Shown here piece after piece: positions 12,489-22,300 of a stretch of 64,000 nucleotides of DNA. Below the pieces are notes generated by a model. The model was given only the letters and a program-made list of their open reading frames with translations, was not told where the DNA came from and ran no database searches. The stretch lies in contig RQOL01000855.1 in NCBI GenBank assembly GCA_013076295.1, positions 2,914,001 through 2,978,000 of the forward strand. Reading direction: 5' to 3'. Position numbers and translations under genes: made by a program. The number at the start of each line of letters is the position of its first letter. Within the stretch, counting starts at the first letter, position 1. This stretch comes from Sanderia malayensis (taxonomy: Eukaryota; Cnidaria; Scyphozoa; Semaeostomeae; Pelagiidae).

Positions 12489-13394
12489 ATGTTTTGTACC
12501 GAGCAACAAAACCAACCGAGCAAATTCAAGCCCTACCATTCCGTCATGTCCATCAGATCACCTGTCGTACGTGACACGCGTGTACACGATGGATCGCACG
12601 GTCACAATAATAGTAATAATAATCAACCTCAATCTTCGTCGAAGCAAGATACAGTGCATCTTCCCGATATTCGGGAACGAGACTCGGCGAAAATGAGGTC
12701 GGACCGGAAATCTGGCAAATTCTTGTCGTTCTCCCACGACAAGCAAAGCTTCACGGAGAATCTAATAGCATTTTTTACGGGGAACAGAGATAGTAATAGA
12801 GACACAAGAGCGGCACCTCTCATGCCGAACATTTCTAAAAAAGCCGCGCCAACTGACAACGGCGTTGCGGAGAATAAATATTTTAGACACGCAGCTGGTA
12901 ATAAGAGTCATCAAGCCAGTATTAATAGACGTAACCACGAAGCTGGCAATGCAAGAACTGGCAATGCAAGAACTGGCAATTCAAATGCAGAAGCTAAAGC
13001 AAACGGACAACATCATGCCGCGCAGAAACAGAAAGCGCAGCCGCTAAAGCGCACGGACGGCGGAAGAATATCCGCGTCCGCGAGGTCGCAAGCGTTTAGA
13101 CCAGTCACATCAAGTTCGGCCGCCAAGGCGGTGAACGGCAGCGGCAAGCTCGGCGAAGAGGGCGGTGACGTCGGTGGCTATGAATGCATGTATAAAACGA
13201 AACAGCCGGCTAGTAGATTCACAAAAACGCGTAAGCCCGCGACGGAACTTAGCGAGTACTTGCGGAAGGAAAACTACCGTTACAACGAAAGAGTCGCAAA
13301 ACAGTTCTTGTTTCAAAAATGGCTGAAAAGTACTGAGACTGAATTCCCTGAAAATTTAGCCGAGAAGAAGAATCCAGAGCCGCGAGGCGAGTAG
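12489..13394 (+). CDS. Orphan single-exon gene, basic, low-complexity protein of about 301 aa
   Basis: The open frame continues upstream to 12,411, but the first ATG is 12,489; a second possible start is 12,546. GC content and codon use rise sharply over the frame compared with the AT-rich flanks, and the frame stays open for 900 bases, so I think it is coding. The protein is rich in Ser, Asn, Lys and Arg and has a short internal repeat (GNARTGNARTGN). Its least biased part is the C-terminus, a charged helical stretch including ELSEYLRKENYRYNERVAKQ. No signal peptide, membrane segment or known domain is recognised. It sits tail to tail with CCDC93. The function is unknown; it may be lineage-specific. 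Confidence 0.55.
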   Translation: MFCTEQQNQPSKFKPYHSVMSIRSPVVRDTRVHDGSHGHNNSNNNQPQSSSKQDTVHLPDIRERDSAKMRSDRKSGKFLSFSHDKQSFTENLIAFFTGNRDSNRDTRAAPLMPNISKKAAPTDNGVAENKYFRHAAGNKSHQASINRRNHEAGNARTGNARTGNSNAEAKANGQHHAAQKQKAQPLKRTDGGRISASARSQAFRPVTSSSAAKAVNGSGKLGEEGGDVGGYECMYKTKQPASRFTKTRKPATELSEYLRKENYRYNERVAKQFLFQKWLKSTETEFPENLAEKKNPEPRGE

Positions 13395-13674
13395 CTAGAT
13401 ATCGCGAATAGAATTAATATTAATGACTTAACTAAAGCTGTTGGGTATTGATGGCAGTCTATTCAGTTAATTAAGAGCGGGGCGGAGTTTCAGCTTGTTT
13501 GACAACATGATACCTAAGAAAGGTTTTTGACAATAGTAACCATCATTATCGTTATCATCATCATTATTAAAATTGTTCTCGCTCTGGCGCATGTTCTTTT
13601 AAGAATTCTGTTAGTCGACAAAAAAGATTCGCTTAATCTTGATTGAAATGCTTTTGAGTAAATTCGACTCATGT

Positions 13675-13746
13675 GATTAAAGTATTTGATTCAATTTGAT
13701 TCAGGCGATTAAAGTATCTGATTCAATTTGATTCAGATGATTATCT
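13675..13746. repeat. Two tandem copies of a 32-bp unit
   Basis: GATTAAAGTATTTGATTCAA recurs 32 bases later with one or two changes, followed by a third partial GATTA. Confidence 0.65.
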
Positions 13747-13880
13747 TTACATCATATGATTAAACATATATAACAATTAATGAATTTTGCGACTGAATCA
13801 TTCCAATGTGACATCCAATTTCCTTTCCCTCTATTCTCTTGAATACAATATAAAAAAATTGTTCCATCCAAGTGATGAAC

Positions 13881-15716
13881 TTATTGAGCCTCGAGTTTTG
13901 CTTGGATCATTTCGCTTTTGCGACATTCTTCCTTAAACTCCCTGATACTTTTAAAATACAATCTCTGTTGGTCTAGAATGTCAAGGTGTTGATCGTTCAA
14001 CATGTCCCGTTTAATCTTCTCATTACGTTTCTTCTTGTCGACATTATCCTTGTTCCGCATCACTCCCTTCAGGATGTTTTCCATCTGCTCCAAGAACTGG
14101 TCCTTGGAGCTCGATGAGGCTTGCAGCGCCTGCTCAAAACTGTCGTGAATTGAATTCAGCAGGCTGACCTCCTTTTCAAGGTAGAGTTTCGTGTCATCCA
14201 GCGTGTTATACAGCGTGTAGAACTGTTTGGTTTCCTTGTGCGTGGCAGCAACCTGTTTGTACAGTTCAATGAACCGCTGCTGGTACTGTGCGAGCTCAGC
14301 TCTCGACGGCACGTCGTCTATCTTCAATTGCAACGAGGCTATGTCTCTGTTTCGTTTTGCTGCTAGAAGCCTGATCTTCTGCAGTTTCTCCTTGTCTTTG
14401 TCGAGCTGTTCGATAACCTGTTGCACCCTCTCTGATTCTTCGTCATTTCCCTCAAAAGCATCTGTTTTTATCTTCTCAATCTTCTCTTGCAGTTGCACCA
14501 TCTCTTCTTTGCAATGAGCTCTGAACTCTTGCTCTTGCTTTTTTATTGTCTCATTCATTGCCACCAAAGCTCGAAGCTTTTCCAGCACGGATTTGCTCTG
14601 TCCTTGCTCCTGCTGGACAACCTCTTTGAGGGCATTTTCCAATTCCTCCTGTTTGGCAACCGACTTCTCGTGGTCCTTTTTCGCAGCTTCGAGCTTCGCC
14701 AAACATTCCTTCAGATCTTCTTTTGCGTCCTCCAGCTTTTTCTCCTCAGCTGTTACCCCTTTCTTCAGAGCTGCTACCTGCCTCGCGTGTGTCTGCTTCA
14801 CGTCAATCTTACTCAAAGCACTTGACTCTTGCTGCAACTGGGCCTGTCGTGTTGCATATTCTTCAGCCATTTGAGCTATTTCTTCAGACTGCAGACCGAC
14901 AAGGGAACCAACAGCATGTGAAGACAGAATCTCTTTCATGTCTGCCCCAGACATTCCAGCCATCAGCTCTTCCAACTTCTGTTGCTGTTGCAAATAGGCT
15001 TCCTCACTGTCATCTTCGGCAACAGAACTCTCAGCAGCAATCAATCCAGCTTTCATTGCTCTTTGCTGCATCGAGTCATCTTTTTCGGACTTTGGAGCCT
15101 GCTTGCTGAACCCATACTGTTTGCCATATTCAAGCAATGTGCTTTGCACTTGCGTTTCTTCATCTGCTGCTCTCAAAGACAGTGGCTTCTTGAACACTCT
15201 CTGCGGTTTATATGCTCCTTTCACTGTTTTCACAGCCTCAGTGGCGCTTTCAAGTCGTTTTCTGTACTCTTCATCTTGCGGCATGGAATGATTCTTGTGG
15301 AACTGCATCAGTGAATATTCTCGAATTTTATCACCCAACTCTTCCCTGGTCTCTATTGCACGTTTTACAAGCCACTGCACCACCGGATAAATGTGAATAA
15401 AATCCAATCCCTGAATCTGATGTGGCTCTATTCTGTGCGGACATTTCATTCTCGGCAAAACAGCTACGATTTTCTCAGTCAGTGCAATTTTTTGACCAAT
15501 AGTAGAGTTTTCTTGGAACAGCAAATCGACATCAATGTCAAAATCACAAGTTGTTATGCACCACACCATTCCACCAACTATCTTATCGAACGGAGAAAGG
15601 CCCTTTATTCGTGCTCTGAAGTATCCTGCAGCTAAGAGGAGTTCAATAGTCTCGTCAAACTTGACACCCTGCTCCTCATCTTCCCTTGTTTCAAATTTAA
15701 GCTCGGAGGCAGACAT
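13881..15716 (-). CDS. CCDC93: CCDC93 homologue on a single exon
   Basis: This is one uninterrupted minus-strand frame. The start at 15,716 (MSASELKFETREDEEQGVKF) gives 611 residues, close to human CCDC93 (631). The frame is open further up to 15,908, but no upstream ATG matches the family. The N-terminal calponin-homology-like NN-CH region is strongly conserved (LLLAAGYFRARIKGLSPFDK; WCITTCDFDIDVDLLFQENS; PRMKCPHRIEPHQIQGLDFI). The rest is coiled coil, with conserved blocks such as DDVPSRAELAQYQQRFIELY and KETKQFYTLYNTLDDTKLYL. Known role: CCDC93 is part of the Commander/CCC complex (COMMD-CCDC22-CCDC93), which acts in endosomal recycling. The vertebrate gene has many introns, so an intronless frame here is odd. 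A splice-acceptor-like sequence at about 15,911 suggests at least a spliced 5' UTR. Confidence 0.93.
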   Translation of the reverse strand: MSASELKFETREDEEQGVKFDETIELLLAAGYFRARIKGLSPFDKIVGGMVWCITTCDFDIDVDLLFQENSTIGQKIALTEKIVAVLPRMKCPHRIEPHQIQGLDFIHIYPVVQWLVKRAIETREELGDKIREYSLMQFHKNHSMPQDEEYRKRLESATEAVKTVKGAYKPQRVFKKPLSLRAADEETQVQSTLLEYGKQYGFSKQAPKSEKDDSMQQRAMKAGLIAAESSVAEDDSEEAYLQQQQKLEELMAGMSGADMKEILSSHAVGSLVGLQSEEIAQMAEEYATRQAQLQQESSALSKIDVKQTHARQVAALKKGVTAEEKKLEDAKEDLKECLAKLEAAKKDHEKSVAKQEELENALKEVVQQEQGQSKSVLEKLRALVAMNETIKKQEQEFRAHCKEEMVQLQEKIEKIKTDAFEGNDEESERVQQVIEQLDKDKEKLQKIRLLAAKRNRDIASLQLKIDDVPSRAELAQYQQRFIELYKQVAATHKETKQFYTLYNTLDDTKLYLEKEVSLLNSIHDSFEQALQASSSSKDQFLEQMENILKGVMRNKDNVDKKKRNEKIKRDMLNDQHLDILDQQRLYFKSIREFKEECRKSEMIQAKLEAQ

Positions 15717-16378
15717 TTTGACTTGATTTTGCAGAGGAAATGAAGTGTTGTTGCTGTTGTAATACATCTCGTGATTCTTCAATCTTTTTCCGCTCCTTCC
15801 CAGTAACTCCTGGCACTGAGGAGGAGTGTAATGTGCGGAGTATCTTATTTTTTGGTGAGTTGGGAGGAGCTTTGGCCTAGCCAACGGGTCACAGTGGTTG
15901 TTGAACAAAGCTGTGGGAATGAAAACACAAAGTTGACGACATTATCAGGTGTTGAGATTATTTGCTAATGATTGTCGGCCGGCTGCTTCATATCGAGCTT
16001 CTCCACCTGCAAACTGGTGCAAGATTTGTCTGCACTTTATCTTTAAAGGTTTCTGCAAGCCTCAAGTGAGTCTACAAAGACGATTGCAAGTGGAGTTCAT
16101 CACAGCGTTCCTGATGCTGATAGCGATAAACCATAATATCTAGCGCTGTACAGAATAATGCAACAATATTGGGAGGTATAGTATGTGGCTGAATGGAAAT
16201 TTTCTTGCACGTTTCCTGCTTAAAAACCAACTAGAGGAAGTCTAACGTGTGGCTAAAGGCTAAATGACTTAAGAAAAGAACAACACGGTGTTATTTTCAA
16301 GCAAATTTTGCAATTAAGCTACTAACTTTTTACGTCGTTTTAGTAATTGAAGTGAGGCATAAGCCACAAACTACAGAA
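15717..16378. promoter_or_regulatory. Shared 5' region of CCDC93 (-) and SHOC2 (+)
   Basis: The two genes are head to head, 662 bp between start codons. A minus-strand acceptor (TTTCATTCCCACAG, exon edge 15,910) and a plus-strand acceptor (TACGTCGTTTTAG ending 16,343) suggest both 5' UTRs are spliced. The first noncoding exons cannot be placed with confidence. No TATA box is evident. Confidence 0.45.
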
Positions 16379-19300
16379 ATGTGGAAGGGAAAAGCCACTA
16401 AGCAACCCACCCAATCTCAAGAATCCGAGTCGTTGATAAGTCCTGTATCAGGCGACGGCTCGTCCTCTCTAACCAGTGAATTTGGAGAGTTGAGTTTAGG
16501 CCAGCATAGGGCTTCGGAGAGTGAAGATGTGTTCAGCATTTCGAGCCCGACGAAGGAGAAACCCGACCACTCCGCTGCGACAGGATCTTCGACTTCGTCA
16601 AGCAAGGAGACCAGCAAGAAAGGAGGTAACGGAGAGTCAAAACATGTCATGATTGAGGTTCAACCCGGTGGTGGGGAGTACAGAAAAACGAAGAAAGCAG
16701 TGAAGAAAAAACAAAAACACGGGCACGATAGAAGTGCAGTAAGTTGTTTTGCAAAATTTCTATTTTATTTGAATCCCTCTTTATACCGTGCACTTTGCAT
16801 GCATTTCGAATTTTATCAGAAATTTGAATAGCCTGAATATAGCTCTCGTGTGCTTGGTTTGATAGCTTGAATAAAACGGTGCAAAAATTGCAGGTAGATT
16901 TTACGTGGCTCTCTAAATGCACAGCTGCAGTATGGTAATATTGAAGAGTATTGAAAAATATTTCTACATTCCTCTCAAAATATATAGATGACGTGATAAT
17001 TTTTGGAGTTTTGTTCAATCGCACATGAATGATTAATGAGACCAGGAATTGTTGCACATTTCAATATTAGCTAATCATAAAAATTGATCTGATAATGCTT
17101 TATGTTCAATTTTTCAAATTGAAATGATATCGTGTTGTGTTTGTTTAATCAATCTTTGTATAGAGATGTTGTGCAGTATTCTTATCCAAAATCAGCAAAT
17201 AATGGTGTTTAAATGCACGTGTATCTGACAGTTGTGTGAGGGATTGAGTTGCATAGCTCTTAAGGGTTCCAAAATTTTTTTCTAAAGTTAGCATTTAAAT
17301 TCTTTTCCATGTAGGAAATTGTTAAACTTGTATCAAAGTGCAAAGAAGAAACATCACACAGATTGGACCTAAGCAACCTGGGAGTAAGTGCTTTGTTTGA
17401 GTACCTACATGCTTTTCACCAATTCGTAGCAGTCTTGGCTGAGTCTTGGCTCATCTAAGCAGAAGTTCTGGCTGACCAATGTAACACATACAATCCATTT
17501 ATGCAATTTTTTGGTCACCCAAAGTTAGTGTTAAATTAGTGCTTATCACGGTTACTTTATCACACTTAGAATTAAAATATTAATTTTTTTTGTAGACCAA
17601 TACGTTGCCAACCAAAGATTTGAAGGAGGTAAAGTTTTCATTCACCTGTTTCATACCTAATTTTAAGGGAAATGCATCATTGCACACTTTGGGTTAGGGC
17701 TTCCAAAATTTGTGTGGGACCACATCCTTTATATTGGCTATTAATGTGAGCAACATTAATTTTACCATGAAGGAAGTGCTTATGGAAACGCACACAAAAT
17801 GCCAGCTATATTCTTATGTGCCTCATATTGTGTATGTGTGTGCTATGTAACATTGATTTATCTGTTGTGTTGCAGTTGACGCTGCTACGGGAGCTCTACC
17901 TGTATGGTAACAAACTGGTGAAGTTGCCAGTTGAGATCGGTTTGTTGAAGAATCTGGAATTTCTTGCATTGAATGAGAATATCCTGACAAGTCTCCCAGG
18001 TGACGTTTCATTCATCGTATTTGTTTCATATTTGAAGTTTGCGTTTATTTGAGTATTAGAACCTTGTTCTGATGTTGTCTCGATTTCAACAACGCTTGTT
18101 CATCACAGCTGAACGCTTTTGAATTTAAATGAGACGTCTGAAAATCCTGTTATGTACAGCTGAACTCGATATTTCAAACTTCCCTTGGTAAATTAAAAAT
18201 TTTCTTCAGCCATACAAGCGAGGTTTCCAACGCTGTATGCGGAGGCTTCCAACACTGTATGCGGAGGCTTCCAACACTGTATGCAGAGGCTTCCAACGCT
18301 GTATACGGAGGCTTTCAACGCTGTACACGAAGTTATCAGGGTCCGAATCTCCGCTTTAGACCCTGTTATCTTCGTGCAATCACAACGCAAGTCAATATCG
18401 GAGTAGACAGATCAGATGAAATTTTCGACATATAATCAATCGAGTCTTCAACCGCATACAAATATAGCTATTTTGCCATTGCTAAATGCGACAAGAGAAC
18501 CACGTGTGCTTTCTCGTATTGTTTGAAAAGTGTTCTTGCCGATATTAAAGTACAGCTGTTTGTGCTTTGTGCTCATCTTAAGACGGTTGTAGTTCGGCCG
18601 AGTGTCTGTGATCATTTCGTGTTATTGTGAATTGATGCGTGGCAGAAGCGATTGGATTCGCTTGCTCTCAGCTAAAACTGTTCACTCACGCTGGTGCTCA
18701 GAAGAAGGCGACCGAATTTTATTTTCCGGTCGAAGCCGCTTGCTATTGATGTTTCTCTTGATTGTGGCGCTCTTTGCTAATCATTTTTGATTTTTACAAA
18801 TTTCCACGTTTTTCGATCCAACAACAACAACAACTCCAATTGACGTCATTTTTTGTTAGACTCACTACATTGCGTCCCTGTGCCTCACTCGTTTTGCTCC
18901 GTGTGTTGAGCGAGTTGCGAGCGAGGCACTGGGACGTAATGTAATGAGTCTAATTTTTTGTCCCCGCGTTTATTGCAATACAGTCAAATCTGCATAGTTC
19001 GAACTTGTGTAATTCGAACTCTATCTAATTCGAACGAAATTCTTTATCCCTTCAAAGATCACTAATGAAGCAACTCTTATAAAACAAACCTCTATAATTC
19101 TAACTTTTTGTAATCCGAACATTTTCACGCTTCCCCAGGATGCTCGAGTTAGACAGAGTTGACTGTAGTTCAGGTTGAAACAGGGCCTTTCCGAGAGGCA
19201 GGCATGCATGCGATGCATTGCGCTATTTACTGATACTCAGTATCAAGTTATATCTATCATACCATCATACTGTCATATAAGTGATGTGTGACTATGGAGA

Positions 19301-22300
19301 ACACGAGGCCCGTTTTTGCCAGCTGACAATAATCTATAGGAAGTTGATTAGCTTTTTTCATTCTCATTTGCGTGGTCGTTTTCACACTGACGACATTTTG
19401 CCAGTTCAGATAATTTTCTTGAATCACGCTTGAAATGAGTTTGAGTCACCATATCGAAGCTCGCAAGTGACTGGCACCAGAAAGAGGCCGACAGTCTTCT
19501 TTCTGAACTGATATGAGCTCATGACCTACGTAGATACTTGCGATGGTACTCATATCAATTTCATCATCAATTAATGTTATTTCTTTTGTTTATTACAGAG
19601 GAATTGCAATCTCTGAAAAAGCTCAAGGTTCTTGATTTAAGACACAACAAGTTAACAACGGTAATATCTTCATTGATAGTATTCTAAACAAACTAACAAT
19701 TAAAATAACTTGATTTTTGTTTGACTTTATCCATTGAAATTGAAGTGAACTGTTTCCTTTATTTATTGGTTTCAATTAACAATGGCGTGTAGTGTACGAG
19801 ATTTTGAATTTCCCGCCAATTGCGCTGCATTCGCTAACGCCCATGCCCCTTTCAAGCCCACGTACAATGGGTTATGATATTGTCCGCCATTTGACTCACA
19901 CATCCCAACTTGTGTCGTTTGCAGATCCCAGCAGTTGTATTCCAGTTAAAATCTCTTACAACTCTCTACCTGCGTTTCAATCGAATTACAAACGTCGAAA
20001 GCGAGATTGGCAATTTATCTGTACGTATCTTCAATACCTTGCCACCTTATTGTGCCGTATGTTATTTAATGTCACCCTCTTGCTTGTTGCATCTTGTTGC
20101 TTTGAGCTCAGCATTACTTGTTGCTCTTTCTCGTTCTCAATTCCACCATCTTTCTGCTATTCTTGTGTTAATAACTGCGATTTCTTACATTTTAATCCGC
20201 TTATTATTGCAGCAATTAACGATGCTGAGTTTGAGAGAAAACAAGATCAAAGAGCTACCATCCTCAATTGGTAAATTCAAATTTATCAATGTAAAACGTT
20301 TTTGTACATTGATGCACTATCATCTATTGAAGTCACTGCTCTATTTCATGGTTGTATTGTATTGTATTATATTGTATTGTGATGTATTGTATTGTATGCA
20401 CACTTATTTTGTATTGTATTGTAATTCATTTAATACTCAAATGTGTTGATCTTTCATAGTTTATAACTGCTTTGTGATTTTTGTTTTCAGGTAAACTTGT
20501 CCACCTTGTCACATTTGATGTGGCTAATAACCATCTGGAACATCTTCCCATCGGTATGACAACAATGCTATATTTGATCTTCTACTTGGGACTATTACCG
20601 TAAATTCCCCCTCTCTATTAAGCCCCCTCTAATGAACCAACCTTTTGAAACTAGGGCTCATTAGATAATTAAATAATTAAACCCCCCTCTCTATTAAGCC
20701 CACTTTTTTGAAGTTGTGATTGACGAAAAGCTGATAAAAGGAGCAAGAGTAGGGAAATATATGCTTTATCTTTGTTAGAAATTGGCAACTGTACGCAAAT
20801 CAACTCATTGGATCTGGTCTACAATGAACTAACCGATCTGCCAGATAGCATCGGCAACCTACGTGCAATTACAAGACTAGGTCTTAGGTATGTGTGCTCC
20901 GTACTAATAGGTTTGGAGTGCTGATAAAATGTTAAACGGCCATGCCTTTTTACAGGATTGTAGTGCTAATTGGTGATGTGTACTTTTTTGTACACTTTAG
21001 TTATTGTTGGCTAACGGAACAGTTTTGTTGGTGAAGGGTGCTCAGTTGATAGACCGTGTACTGGAAAGTGTTATTTTTGTTTCAGGTATAACCAGCTTAC
21101 TTCCTTGCCCGATACCCTGTGTAATTGCAGTTTGCTAGAAGATTTCAATATTGAAAACAATCGAATTGCGACTCTGCCAGTAAGTCAATCCGTTTAATGT
21201 TTATTTATAGAAAAGATATGGGACAGATTCGATTTCATATACCATTAGCATACTTATAAGTGCAACAACTTTTAGATATGATGCGTGTATTGTTAGCTTT
21301 ATGATGTTTTTATTTTCAGGATGGCTTGCTAATCGCATGTCAGAAGCTAGATTCATTAACCCTGTCAAGAAATCAGTTTGCTTCCTTTCCCAACGATGGA
21401 CCAAAGCAGTTCGCATCGATCTGTGTAAGTTGATTTATTTCATTTTTTATTTCCTGATATTGTCCGCCATTTGCAATTTAAACTTGCTTGGTATGTCTTC
21501 GCGGAGTTCAGCATACCTGAAGCATAACGTTGCATGATGCATTTGCATAGATTGCAGCTTAGCTATTGCATTAGCATCTTATAAATGTCTCTATAGATTG
21601 CAGTATCTCTGAAGCATCAGATTGCAGCGCAGCTATAGCCTATGGCCTTACCCTAAGGTTGCACGATGCATTTTAGCTGCTTTAAATGTCTGTATTTATA
21701 GACTGCAGTGTGATAAATTTATTGAATACATTCATTTATGCTTCTATCTCTTTCTCTTCTAGTCGCTAAATATGGAGCATAATGAAGTTGGAAAGATACC
21801 TTTCAGTGCGTTTTCAAGAGCTAGATATTTGGTAAAATCTTTCGCATTTTTTATACTTTCTGTTCTGTTCATTATACTTTCCCTTATTATTCATACGATG
21901 TACATTGGAAGGTTTTATCTCGTTTCTTTCTGCTTCTAGACAAAAGTGAACCTTAAAGACAACAAGATAACATCTCTTCCTTTGGGTAGGAATATTTTCT
22001 CGCACCATCGTAATGTATCGATGAAGTTAAAGTCTTCAACAAGATTTTGCTAATCACTATTATCGCTATGAGCTCATTAAGAATCGAACATTTGATTTCT
22101 TGTTTACTCAGATTTTGGCAGTTGGATTAACATGGTGGAGCTGAATGTTGGTACAAATCAGCTACAGATCCTTCCAGGTTATTTATCCTTCATTTCTACC
22201 ATATTTTTATTGGATTGTCACATAATTTTGGTTTGTCATGTTTAAATGCCAAACTTGAATCGATCTATGTGAGACCAGCTCACACGATGGATCGATCTAT

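Noticed and set aside
13881..15726. Several plus-strand frames opposite CCDC93
   Set aside because: They are antisense shadows of a strongly conserved coding exon.
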